Below are positions 6,812 through 14,910 of a stretch of DNA of 15,994 nucleotides, piece after piece. Each line of letters starts with the position of its first letter. The stretch's first letter is position 1. The position numbers and the translations under genes were made by a program. The notes beneath the pieces were generated by a model. That model was not told where the DNA came from. It worked only from the letters and a program-made list of their open reading frames with translations, and did no database searches. Source of the DNA: a bacterium HR20 (GTDB lineage: Bacteria > Bacteroidota > Ignavibacteria > Kapaibacteriales > NICIL-2); contig BEHW01000047.1 in NCBI GenBank assembly GCA_002898675.1, forward strand, positions 1-15,994. The letters run 5' to 3'.

Positions 6812-8770
6812 CTACTTGCCCGTGCCGAAGCTCAACGGCACAGACGCTCCTGGCGATGACACCCGCACATATCCCTGCATTTCCTGGTGCAAGGCCGAGC
6901 AGAAATCTGTGCAGTAGAATGGGTAAACGCCTGGGCGCTGGGGAATCCACTTGAGCGTCTGCGTTTCGCCTGGCATGATGAGTAACTCGCCGTTCAGCGC
7001 ACCTTGAACGGCAAAACCGTGGGGAATGTCCCAATCTTGCTCAAGATTTGTCACGTGGAAATACACGACATCGCCTACCTTGATGCCTTCAATGTTATCA
7101 GGCGCAAAGTGTGAGCGAATCGTCGTCATGTAAACGTGTACCTCATTGCCTTTCCGCTCGACACGTGCATCTTTCTCGGCTTTAACCGCATAGGGATGCT
7201 TGTTTTGCTCGAGCTTGAAGATGCGCACGGAGTTTTTCTCGAGTAATTCCGCAGGGCAAGCTTGTGCATAGTGCGGTTCTCCAACCGTTGGGAAATCGAG
7301 CAAGAGCTTCATCTTATCCCCCTCGATGCTGTAGAGTTGTGCTGACTGCGTCAGCTCCGGTCCTGTCGGTAAATAGCGGTCCTTGGTAATCTTGTTGAGC
7401 GCAATGACGTACTTGCCCCACGGCTGCTTGCTATCCCCACCGGGGATGCACAAGTGCCCAATCGAGTAGTACGTTGGCACTCGGTCCACAACTTCCCACG
7501 TCCCAAGTTTCCACTTGACAATCTCGCTGGAAACAAACATCGAGGTGTATGCATAACCTTTGCCGTCGAATTCCGTGTGGAGAGGACCTAAGCCAGGTTT
7601 TTGGACTTCCCCAGCGATACATGCTTCGTACTTGATGACCGGAATACCCTCAACATCGCCGTCGAAGGCACGGTCGGCAATCGCTTTCTGCATTTTGGAG
7701 AACGAAAAGACCGGAATCACTGTTGACAGCTTTCCACCACCAACGATGTATTCACCCGAGGGGTCAACATCAACGCCATGGGGAGATTTGGGACATGGCA
7801 TCAGGTACATCATCCCTGGGCAATCCTTTGGATCAAGCACAAGGACATCATTCATCACATTACTCGTTGCTGTATGCGTGCCTTCGTCGTAGCGGTTGAC
7901 GTAATACGTTGCTTTGACACGTTTACCCTTGCCTTGGCTTGCATACTCTTCGGCTTTCTTCCAATTGACCGCCAGGATGAAGTCTTTGTCTTTTTGGCTG
8001 GCGTTGACTTCTAAGAGGGTATTTGCCTCCTCCGAGTTATAGCAGGAGAAGAAGGACCACTCTCGCGATGGACCTTTACCCGAATGGCTCAAATCCCAAT
8101 CGAACGGCGGTGCTTGGATTTGGAATGCCAGTGACATCGCGCCAGTCGTCGGATTGACACGCACGAATGAAATCATCCCTCTGAAGTGCTCCTTGTACGA
8201 TGCAATCGGGACATCCTGACCAGCTGGAGGGACGCTAAAGCGCGTCCCCGCGACGACGTACTCGGTGTTCTCTGTGCAGAATGGCGAGGAGTGATTCCCC
8301 CCACTATTGGGGATTTCGATGATTTCGGCAGTACGGAACGTACGGAGATCAATGCGGGCGATTCGCGGTGTGTTGTTGGCATTGATGAACAGCCACCGCC
8401 CATCTGGCTTTCCATCGGTCATCGAGAATTCTGGGTGGTGCGCATCATCCCACGGAATGAACCCGTAAGATGTCATCAGCAACGGCTTAGTCTCTTCACT
8501 GAAACCATACCCTTTTTCCGCATCAACGCTGAAGACAGGGATAACGCGGAACAGCCGCCCAGAGGGCAATCCATACACGCCGACCTGTCCATTGAACCCA
8601 CCAGACGTGAAAAGGTAAAACTCATCGTGCTTGCCTGGGGGAACGTACACGGATTTGGCAGCATCATCGCCAGCGAACGCAGTCCCGCTCCCGTTCTTGC
8701 TGCACCCGTAGAAGCCAATCGAAGCAGCGGAAACGACAAGCAGGAACAATGACCACATGTGCCGTTTCAT
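6812..8770 (-). CDS. nosZ: Nitrous oxide reductase NosZ, clade II type
   Basis: NosZ reduces N2O to N2 in the periplasm, the last step of denitrification. The 652-residue product has a beta-propeller with all seven CuZ histidines in recognisable motifs: DDAHHP (H111, H112), GGNH (H160), SPHGV (H331), PLHTEFD (H398), SIGHL (H439) and GEPHY (H500). A C-terminal cupredoxin domain carries the CuA site: IPHGF (H584) and CTDFCSALHQEM (C620, C624, H628, M631). The N-terminus MKRHMWSLFLLVVSAASIGFYGCS is a Sec-type signal without a twin arginine, the mark of clade II, and ends in a lipobox-like FYGC (C23). The protein may therefore be lipid-anchored. Its ATG (8770) overlaps the stop of the upstream cytochrome gene as ATGA. 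The accessory genes follow after a 97-bp gap with a hairpin. Confidence 0.98.
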   Translation of the reverse strand: MKRHMWSLFLLVVSAASIGFYGCSKNGSGTAFAGDDAAKSVYVPPGKHDEFYLFTSGGFNGQVGVYGLPSGRLFRVIPVFSVDAEKGYGFSEETKPLLMTSYGFIPWDDAHHPEFSMTDGKPDGRWLFINANNTPRIARIDLRTFRTAEIIEIPNSGGNHSSPFCTENTEYVVAGTRFSVPPAGQDVPIASYKEHFRGMISFVRVNPTTGAMSLAFQIQAPPFDWDLSHSGKGPSREWSFFSCYNSEEANTLLEVNASQKDKDFILAVNWKKAEEYASQGKGKRVKATYYVNRYDEGTHTATSNVMNDVLVLDPKDCPGMMYLMPCPKSPHGVDVDPSGEYIVGGGKLSTVIPVFSFSKMQKAIADRAFDGDVEGIPVIKYEACIAGEVQKPGLGPLHTEFDGKGYAYTSMFVSSEIVKWKLGTWEVVDRVPTYYSIGHLCIPGGDSKQPWGKYVIALNKITKDRYLPTGPELTQSAQLYSIEGDKMKLLLDFPTVGEPHYAQACPAELLEKNSVRIFKLEQNKHPYAVKAEKDARVERKGNEVHVYMTTIRSHFAPDNIEGIKVGDVVYFHVTNLEQDWDIPHGFAVQGALNGELLIMPGETQTLKWIPQRPGVYPFYCTDFCSALHQEMQGYVRVSSPGASVPLSFGTGK

Positions 8771-9240
8771 TGTGTCACCGTTTTTGATTGTGAAACATGC
8801 TCAGCAGGCGCGCTATCTACCTGGCGGAAGTACTCCAAGATTGCACGCGCTTGGTCTTTCGTCACATTTTGGAATGTCATCGGTGTCAGGTATGTCGCGA
8901 GCAATTCCTTCGCCGTGGGATCTTTTTCGAGCATCTCCGTTGGGTTGAGAATCATGTTCATGATCCACTCCGGTTTTCGTCTCGTCGTTACGCCTTTGAG
9001 GGCTGGTCCCACGTAGCGCTCGTCAATTTTATGGCAGGCGCTGCACTTCTGCTCAAAGATGATCTTTCCCTTCTTCGCCAATGCATCGTCGAGCGGTCCG
9101 AGCGTAACTTCAGTGATCGGTCCTATTCCTCGATCGCTCACACTTGGTTCGGCCTTCACTGCAGGGTGTGCGGACTCATTTCGCCCGCCGCAACTTGCAA
9201 GGATGAGCACTCCTGCAACGATCGCTGTTCTTACTCGCAT
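8767..9240 (-). CDS. Lipoprotein cytochrome c, likely electron donor to NosZ
   Basis: This is a small mono-heme cytochrome c of 157 residues and the first gene of the nos operon. The N-terminus MRVRTAIVAGVLILASCGG is a lipoprotein signal with lipobox LASC (lipid-bearing C17). The heme motif is CSACH (66-70), preceded by KGKIIFEQK as in class I cytochromes. YVGPAL follows the heme motif, and M121 in LTPMTF is the probable sixth iron ligand. A linker of about 30 residues separates the lipid anchor from the heme domain. The ATGA overlap with nosZ, and the absence here of nosR or nosGHC genes, make direct electron transfer to the CuA site of NosZ the likely role; that part is inference. GGAGG stands 8 bases before the ATG, the clearest ribosome-binding site in the window. 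Confidence 0.9.
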   Translation of the reverse strand: MRVRTAIVAGVLILASCGGRNESAHPAVKAEPSVSDRGIGPITEVTLGPLDDALAKKGKIIFEQKCSACHKIDERYVGPALKGVTTRRKPEWIMNMILNPTEMLEKDPTAKELLATYLTPMTFQNVTKDQARAILEYFRQVDSAPAEHVSQSKTVTQ

Positions 9241-9248
9241 GTCCGTAA

Positions 9249-9253
9249 CCTCC
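9249..9253 (-). promoter_or_regulatory. Shine-Dalgarno GGAGG of the nos operon's first gene
   Basis: On the minus strand GGAGG lies 8 bases before the cytochrome ATG at 9240. It fixes that start and suggests strong loading of the operon's leader, unlike most genes in this window. Confidence 0.65.
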
Positions 9254-9303
9254 AGTTTGGTGTTTTGTGTAATAGTTTCCGGAGCGAAAATACGACCGAT
9301 TCA

Positions 9304-9368
9304 GCAAATTATTTTATGGATTTATCCGATTTTCGGACGTTGTGCAGCGAATGCGGGTTGTAATTTGC
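9304..9368. repeat. 8-bp inverted repeat in the nos/smc divergent region
   Basis: GCAAATTA (9304-9311) and TAATTTGC (9361-9368) are perfect inverted copies 49 bases apart. The first overlaps the presumed nos transcription start region, and the second overlaps the TTG-N8-CAA candidate operator. Paired copies bound by one regulator would be one explanation; chance in A/T-rich DNA is another. Confidence 0.35.
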
Positions 9369-9405
9369 CAATTGTTGTCAGAAGTGCCTTCACTTCGATT
9401 GCTCG

Positions 9406-12400
9406 ATGTACCTCTCTCGCATTGAATTGCATGGCTTCAAATCCTTCGCTGATCCCACGGTTCTGCGGTTTAGCGATGGGCTAACGGCAATTGTCGGTCC
9501 GAACGGCAGCGGCAAGACAAACATCATTGACGCCATCCGCTGGGTGCTGGGCGAACAGAAAACCTCGCTCCTGCGGACCGATGCAATGAACCAGGTCATC
9601 TTTAACGGCACACGTACGCGGAAACCGCTCGGCATGGCGGAAGTCTCCATCGTCATCGAAAACACGCAGAAAATTTTGCCAGCGGAATTTTCCGAGGTCG
9701 TCGTAACGCGTCGCCTGTTTCGTGATGGAGAAAGCCAATACCTCCTCAACGGCAGTCCATGCCGCCGCAAAGATATCGTGGATCTGTTCACCGATACCGG
9801 CATGGGTGCCGATGCATACTCGGTCATCGAACTGAAAATGGTCGAGCAGATTCTCGAAGACCACTCCGACGAACGACGACACCTTTTCGAAGAGGCTGCT
9901 GGCATTGTCAAGTACAAACAGCGACGGAAGGAAACACTCGCAAAGCTCGATGCTACGCGCACGGACATCGAACGTGTCCTCGATCACCTCACGGTGCTCC
10001 GCCGTACCGTTGGCTCGCTCAAACGCCAGGCTGAACGCGCCGAGCGATACGCCGCACTCGATACTGAGCTTCGCTCGCTCCAAGCCGAACGGCTGTTTCG
10101 TACGTGGTGCGCACACAGAAACCACTGCCAACAGCTCGAGGTGCAGCGTCAGTTGCTCAGCGCGGAACTTGATACGATTACCACCGCAGTTGCCACCGAA
10201 AGTGAGCGCATTTCGAGCCTTGCCAGCCATCTCAGTTCCCTCGAAAACCAGCGGAATGAACTGTCCGCGTTCGAACAGCAGCTTAGTGCCGAGCGAAGCA
10301 CGTTAGCAAGTCAGTGCGCTGTCCTCGAAGAACGCTCTCGCGCAACGCAGAGCGCGCTGGATTCCTTGCTCGAGCAGCTCCGCTCGCGTTCAAGGACACA
10401 CGACCGAATTGAAAGCGAGCTTGAATCTGCACAGGCGCAACTTGCTGCAGCAGTGGATGAACAACAAGTAGCCGAAACCCAAGCTGCAGAACTACGCTCG
10501 ACACTCGATGCCGAACGCCAGCGCTACCACGAGCTGCTCAGCGCGCAGGCTCAGATTGCCGAACCTGTCCGCTTACTCGAGCGAGACCGCGAGCGACTCG
10601 CTACAATGCGTGCGCACATTCGCCATACAGCCGAACAACTCGGGATGCGTTCGCAGCGACTGGCTGCGGAGCTCGAAGTTCTCCGCACTCGCTCTGGCGA
10701 AGTTGATGCTCGCATTCGACAAACCGCCGAAGACCGGACTCATGCGATGCAGACAATTGCCGAGCTTGAGCAGGAGCTCTCTGCAGCACAAGCGCGAAAG
10801 CAAGAACTTGAAGCTACTATCGAAGCGCTGCGTGTAACAAAGCAGCAGCTTGTCGAAACAGCATCGCACGTGCGCGCCCAACGGGCATTGCTCGAAAGCA
10901 TTGTCGAGCATGCTGAGCTTGATCCCAAGGCTCTCGAGAATGCACCGGTCCAACCGTCGGTGTCGTTCGGTGATCTTCTCAGTGCACCCGCCGATGTGGC
11001 GGTTGCGCTCGAATCGGTGCTGGGCAGCATCGCGCAGTACCCAGTCGTTGAAACCAAACGGGAGCTAACGTTACTCGGCGGCTGGCTTCGGAAGCATCTC
11101 CGAGGCAAGGCACACCTTATCTGCCTGGAGATGGTTCCCAGATTTCCACCACCACAGCCGCTCCCCCACACCGCACCAGCACGCTGGCTTGCTGAGCATA
11201 TTTCCGCCGACGAGCCTGCACTCTGGCTCCTCCGTGCATTGCTCGAAGGCATCGCACTCGTTGACGAGCTCGACCGTGCAGATGAACTTTTTGCTACGTT
11301 CCCATCGATCCGTGCAGTCGTTGACCGCCAAGGACAGATTCGCACGCGCGTTGGCATTGCACTGCTCGGGCGGGCAGGTGACACCGAAGGTCTCCGTATC
11401 GGGCGCCGCAAGCGGCTCGAAATGCTCACCACGCAACTGGCCGAGCTTGACAAGCAACACCAAGCGCTCGAGCAACAAATCGCCGCAGCCATCGCTGAGC
11501 GCGATACTCTTGACCTCGACGCTCGCACGAGCGCTCTCCGCACAGCAGAACGCACACTGCTTGCTATCGAACAATCCTTGCAAGAAGCAACATCGCAGCG
11601 TGAGCAGCTACGCAGCACCATCGAGCGTCTCCAGAGCGAACTCAAAGCTATCGGCGAAGAACAAGCCGCACTCCTTGCCGAAGATGTCGCTCTCGACACT
11701 CAGCTCCGCGAAAGTCAACTCCAGCACGCGCAACTGCTCGCCCGCCAAGCCGAAATCGCCGAACGTATCGGCCAACAAGAGCAGGTACTATCCAGACTCG
11801 ATGAGCAGCTTCGCACTACTGAGCTGTCCGCCATGCGTATCCGCGCACGGATCGAATCGCTTCGCGATACTATCGCTCGGCTCGAGCACCAGCGCTCGAC
11901 GATCGCCTCCGACCAAGAAGACACCCAGTCCGAACGCGAACAGCTACAGCAGCTCCGCTCACAGCTGGAAGCCGAGCTTCAGCTGAAATCCCAGCATCTG
12001 GCAGCATTGGTTTCCCAACTTGAAGCGATAGCTTCCGAGCGACACGCGCTCGACAGCGAGCTTGCAGCGCGTCGAAGCGAACTGACAGCTGCCCACCAGC
12101 ACCTCGAAACACTCCGGAGCCAGCGCGAGGATCTCACCACCAGGCTCCACATGCTCGACGTCGAGCTCGAGCGCATTCGAACGCTGCAAGCCACTGTTGC
12201 AGAACAGCTCCAGACTCAACACGGGATCGAACCTGCATCGTATACTGCCACTGATCACCGCACCGACGAAGAGATTGATGCCGCGATAAACCGCTTGACG
12301 TCGCAGGTTGCATCACTTGGTGCGATCAACTTTTCCGCCCTGGAGGAATACACACGCGAAAAGCAGCGGCTCGATGAGCTCGAAGCACAATACCGCGACC

Positions 12401-12939
12401 TCCAGCATGCCGAAGCAAATTTGCGCGACACAATTGCCGAGATCAACGCTACTGCCAGCGAGCAGTTCCTGCGCACGTTCGAAGCAATCCGCGCGCATTT
12501 CAAGGAGCTCTTTGCTCTACTGTTCCACGGCGATGGCGAAGCTGACCTCGTTATGGAAGGCGACGACCCACTCGATGCCCGGATCAACATCATCGCTCGT
12601 CCCAAAGGCAAACGTCCCTCGAGCATCGAAATGCTCTCCGGTGGCGAAAAAACGCTCACCGCCATTGCGCTGCTCTTTGCGATTTACCTTGTCAAGCCAT
12701 CGCCATTTTGCATTCTCGACGAAGTTGATGCGCCACTCGACGATGCCAATATTGACCGTTACTTGGCACTGATTCGGCGCTTTAGCGCATCAACGCAGTT
12801 TCTCCTGATCACACACAACAAACGCACGATGGAAGCTGCCGATATTCTCTACGGCGTCACGATGCAAGAACCCGGTGTATCGAAAATCGTCTCTGTTCGT
12901 CTAACAGAGCCAAACCAAGTCTCACACTCTCTGGCATAG
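9406..12939 (+). CDS. smc: Chromosome partition protein SMC
   Basis: SMC is the ATPase core of bacterial condensin, which with ScpA and ScpB folds and helps segregate the chromosome. The 1177-residue product has full family length. The N-terminal head begins MYLSRIELHGFKSFADPT, with Walker A GPNGSGKTN (31-39). Long coiled coils rich in E, L, Q, R and A occupy about 165-515 and 660-1015. Between them lies the hinge (about 517-660), which includes VALESVLG and IRAVVDRQGQIRTRVGIAL. The C-terminal head has the signature LSGGEKTLTAIALLFA (1077-1092) and Walker B FCILDEVDAPLDDANIDRYL with D1105 and E1106. ATG 9406 fits the family start exactly; no Shine-Dalgarno site precedes it. It diverges from the nos operon, and the next gene begins two bases after its stop. 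Confidence 0.97.
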   Translation: MYLSRIELHGFKSFADPTVLRFSDGLTAIVGPNGSGKTNIIDAIRWVLGEQKTSLLRTDAMNQVIFNGTRTRKPLGMAEVSIVIENTQKILPAEFSEVVVTRRLFRDGESQYLLNGSPCRRKDIVDLFTDTGMGADAYSVIELKMVEQILEDHSDERRHLFEEAAGIVKYKQRRKETLAKLDATRTDIERVLDHLTVLRRTVGSLKRQAERAERYAALDTELRSLQAERLFRTWCAHRNHCQQLEVQRQLLSAELDTITTAVATESERISSLASHLSSLENQRNELSAFEQQLSAERSTLASQCAVLEERSRATQSALDSLLEQLRSRSRTHDRIESELESAQAQLAAAVDEQQVAETQAAELRSTLDAERQRYHELLSAQAQIAEPVRLLERDRERLATMRAHIRHTAEQLGMRSQRLAAELEVLRTRSGEVDARIRQTAEDRTHAMQTIAELEQELSAAQARKQELEATIEALRVTKQQLVETASHVRAQRALLESIVEHAELDPKALENAPVQPSVSFGDLLSAPADVAVALESVLGSIAQYPVVETKRELTLLGGWLRKHLRGKAHLICLEMVPRFPPPQPLPHTAPARWLAEHISADEPALWLLRALLEGIALVDELDRADELFATFPSIRAVVDRQGQIRTRVGIALLGRAGDTEGLRIGRRKRLEMLTTQLAELDKQHQALEQQIAAAIAERDTLDLDARTSALRTAERTLLAIEQSLQEATSQREQLRSTIERLQSELKAIGEEQAALLAEDVALDTQLRESQLQHAQLLARQAEIAERIGQQEQVLSRLDEQLRTTELSAMRIRARIESLRDTIARLEHQRSTIASDQEDTQSEREQLQQLRSQLEAELQLKSQHLAALVSQLEAIASERHALDSELAARRSELTAAHQHLETLRSQREDLTTRLHMLDVELERIRTLQATVAEQLQTQHGIEPASYTATDHRTDEEIDAAINRLTSQVASLGAINFSALEEYTREKQRLDELEAQYRDLQHAEANLRDTIAEINATASEQFLRTFEAIRAHFKELFALLFHGDGEADLVMEGDDPLDARINIIARPKGKRPSSIEMLSGGEKTLTAIALLFAIYLVKPSPFCILDEVDAPLDDANIDRYLALIRRFSASTQFLLITHNKRTMEAADILYGVTMQEPGVSKIVSVRLTEPNQVSHSLA

Positions 12940-12941
12940 CT

Positions 12942-13481
12942 ATGCGGCACTTCATTGCACTCATCGCCCTGCTTGGTGCAGTGTTCGCCCCCGCTGATCT
13001 CCGCGCCCAGAAGCAGGACTCCCTCGTGGTGCTCCGCGATACGTTCGCGCGGCCATTCCCAGTTGTCTGGCGTGCAATCAAGCAGATCATCGAAGAGCAG
13101 CACTGCGGTATCGAGAGCGAAAAACAAAGCTTCGATGAACAAACCGAAGTGTATCGCGGCAACATTCGTTCGGCGCCGTGTGTGCTCGCCTCAGGAGAAG
13201 ATTCCACCTACGACGTCCTCAAGCGGTATGGCCGCGTTCCAATCATTCGTGGTGGAGTATGGACTTCGGGACGTATTCAGTACAATTTCAACGTCAAGGA
13301 TCTCCCCGATAAAAAAGTACAGGTTGTGCTCACAGCCGAACTAAGCGGCTTTGAAGCATACGTGACACACTTATCTCACGCATGGAATGCCAATGGCATC
13401 CTCGAACGCCAGATGATGCAACGGCTCCGCGAAGTGCTCACAAAACCAAAGGAAGATCGCGGCAGCTCATCGGGTCAATAG
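12942..13481 (+). CDS. Exported protein of unknown function, coupled to smc
   Basis: The 179-residue product starts with a clear signal peptide (MRHFIALIALLGAVFAPADLRAQ, likely cut at ...LRA). The mature part opens with FARPFPVVWRAIKQIIEEQHCGIESE, then a D-YDVLKRYG segment, GGVWTSGRIQYNFNV, a strand VQVVLTAELSGFEAYV, and a final helix NGILERQMMQRLREVL. The alternation of one long helix, strands and a C-terminal helix resembles the small helix-grip modules of envelope proteins such as BamC/NlpB, but I cannot confirm that and give no function. Two cysteines (in EQHCGI and SAPCVL) could form a disulfide. The ATG is two bases after the smc stop, implying co-translation. No lipobox is present, so it is soluble periplasmic or surface-exposed. 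The C-tail is polar and disordered. Confidence 0.8.
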   Translation: MRHFIALIALLGAVFAPADLRAQKQDSLVVLRDTFARPFPVVWRAIKQIIEEQHCGIESEKQSFDEQTEVYRGNIRSAPCVLASGEDSTYDVLKRYGRVPIIRGGVWTSGRIQYNFNVKDLPDKKVQVVLTAELSGFEAYVTHLSHAWNANGILERQMMQRLREVLTKPKEDRGSSSGQ

Positions 13482-13554
13482 CGTTCCTACGTTCCATGCC
13501 CGTGTGCAAACAACTCCTTATGTGCATGTTCCCCACTGCATGAGGGCGGGATGA

Positions 13555-14814
13555 TCAGGTTTTCTGCTTTTTCTTGTGCGCTGCTGGAAACAACACGTTG
13601 TTCAATATCAGCCGGTACCCCGGAGAATTCTTGTGGAGCGACAGATCCGTCGGGGGATCGCCGACAGCGTGTTGGTAGTCTTCGGGGTCATGGCCAGCGT
13701 AGAACGTAAACGTTCCCCGCCCGAAATTTCCGTGGATGTACTTGGCAAAGTCTGTTCCTTCGCGCTCGGCGAGGATCGTCACCGACTTCTTGATGAACTG
13801 CTTGCGGAAGTAGGTCGTCTGCCCTAAAAAGTTCTTGATGACGTTGACGTGGCATTGCGTCAGCATCGTCGGGACGGGATCGTACTTTGCAGAGAACTCA
13901 AAGAGCGTGAAGTAATCCGATGCCTGATTGGGAATAAGTAGCATCGGGTCAACGTCAATGTCCGAAAATTCAACGATAGCCGGATCGGTTATGACGTGGA
14001 AATTCTCGAACGCAAAGCAGCGGCTATAGTCGAGTTTTGCTTGGCAATCAGGATCAACCGGGGTTCCATCGAAGATCGCTGGTACGATGTCGGTATTGTG
14101 CGCAGCTTGTGCAATGTCGTAGGTATCCGTTGCTGTGCACATTGCGAACATGAAGCCGCCCCCTGCGACGAACTCGCGGATCTTATCCACCACAGCGCGT
14201 TTGAGCTCCCGAATACTGGCAAAGCCGAGCTTTTGCGCTGTCGTCCGTAGAAGCTGCTCTTGCGCAATGTACCACGGTGCCGTTGCAAATGAGTAGTAGA
14301 ACTTCCCAATCTGGCCGGTGAAATCCTCGTGGTGGAGGTGGAGCCAATCGTACCCTTCGAGTTTGCCTTGGAGGACTTCCTCATCCCAGACCTTATCGTA
14401 CTTGATTTCGGCATACTCAAGCGCAAGCGTGACAGCATCGTCCCATGGACGGAAACCGGGCGGGGCATAGACGGCAATGCGTGGGGCTTTCTCCAAGCGC
14501 ACTGCATCCATGTTGTTGTTTTCGCTGGTGACCTCTGCGAGGATGCTCGCCGCCGCTGCTGCATCGAGTACTTCGAAGGAGACTCCTCGTACGCGACATT
14601 CCGCAGCAATCGCGTCGCTGTAATCGGTCAGGAACGAGCCACCGCGGTAGTTGAGCAGCCAATCAACCGGTTGCCCACGAGTCAATACCCAGTATGCGAT
14701 GCCATACGCCTTGAGGTGGTCAGACTGCGTTCGCGCATCCATCGGAATGAGGATCTTCTGCCCATTAGCCGCTAAGGTAGCAACCAGCAAGAACGCAACA
14801 GTGAGGGCACGCAT
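13555..14814 (-). CDS. Conserved exported protein of the family often labelled 'asparagine synthetase B'
   Basis: The 419-residue product has a signal peptide (MRALTVAFLLVATLAANG) followed by QKILIPMD...QSDHLKAYGIAYW. I recognise this as a conserved Bacteroidota-type protein that automated annotation tends to call asparagine synthetase B, from memory rather than a search. It has no N-terminal Cys nucleophile and no ATP-pyrophosphatase motif, so real asparagine synthetase activity is unlikely. Visible hallmarks are DWLLNYRGGSF, RIAVYAPPG, WLHLHHEDFTG (159-169) and a glutamine amidotransferase-like turn FVAGGGFMFAMCTATD with C226. FDGTPVDPDC, FHGNFG-like HGNFGRGTFTFYAGHDPEDY and a basic C-terminus follow. 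A ThuA/GATase-like fold is plausible. The start is ATG 14814; the frame runs on to 15033, but that stretch lacks family features and would bury the signal peptide. Confidence 0.8.
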   Translation of the reverse strand: MRALTVAFLLVATLAANGQKILIPMDARTQSDHLKAYGIAYWVLTRGQPVDWLLNYRGGSFLTDYSDAIAAECRVRGVSFEVLDAAAAASILAEVTSENNNMDAVRLEKAPRIAVYAPPGFRPWDDAVTLALEYAEIKYDKVWDEEVLQGKLEGYDWLHLHHEDFTGQIGKFYYSFATAPWYIAQEQLLRTTAQKLGFASIRELKRAVVDKIREFVAGGGFMFAMCTATDTYDIAQAAHNTDIVPAIFDGTPVDPDCQAKLDYSRCFAFENFHVITDPAIVEFSDIDVDPMLLIPNQASDYFTLFEFSAKYDPVPTMLTQCHVNVIKNFLGQTTYFRKQFIKKSVTILAEREGTDFAKYIHGNFGRGTFTFYAGHDPEDYQHAVGDPPTDLSLHKNSPGYRLILNNVLFPAAHKKKQKT

Positions 14815-14880
14815 GGGAATCTGGGAGAGCAAAGGAACGTATGGTGCTGCCACAAACGAGCACACGCACGGTTTATTTTC

Positions 14881-14903
14881 GCCACACTTCGTTCTTGTGT
14901 GGC
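14881..14903. promoter_or_regulatory. Hairpin just before the DUF1460 gene start
   Basis: GCCACAC (14881-14887) and GTGTGGC (14897-14903) are perfect inverted copies around a 9-base loop, ending 7 bases before the ATG at 14911. In the mRNA it would cover the place where a ribosome binds. It lies in the 96-bp divergent gap (14815-14910), which must also hold both promoters; I cannot identify those. Confidence 0.4.
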
Positions 14904-14910
14904 TCTGGGT

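Larger units (their letters stand above)
9241..9405. promoter_or_regulatory. Divergent control region between the nos operon and smc
   Basis: This 165-bp A/T-richer gap must hold the promoters for the nos operon (leftward) and smc (rightward). I see TTGTAATTTGCCAA (9358-9371), with the TTG-N8-CAA spacing of Crp/Fnr-family sites but poor inner bases. The minus-strand TAAAAT at 9316-9311 could be a -10 box for nos with no good -35, which would put the TTG-N8-CAA centre near -60. There are also two inverted repeats: TCCGA-TTT-TCGGA (9325-9337) and GCAAATTA (9304-9311) with TAATTTGC (9361-9368). All are by eye. The existence of promoters here is near certain, the exact elements are not. Confidence 0.5.

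Noticed and set aside
8186..8752. Plus-strand 188-codon frame inside nosZ
   Set aside because: It is a shadow of nosZ with no start signal or domain; nosZ is certain on the other strand.
10740..11699. Long minus-strand open frame (319 codons) opposite smc
   Set aside because: The translation is a low-complexity Ser/Arg/Ala string, the usual antisense shadow of a coiled-coil gene rich in Glu, Leu and Ala codons.
9406..12939. Many CTCGA/CTCGAG repeats along smc
   Set aside because: They follow the codon phase of Leu-Asp/Leu-Glu pairs in the coiled coils and are not a separate DNA repeat.
13482..13554. Possible terminator between the convergent genes at 13481 and 13555
   Set aside because: Only short GCCC/GGGC and repeated TGCATG matches are present, with no stem of useful length and no T-run in the right place.
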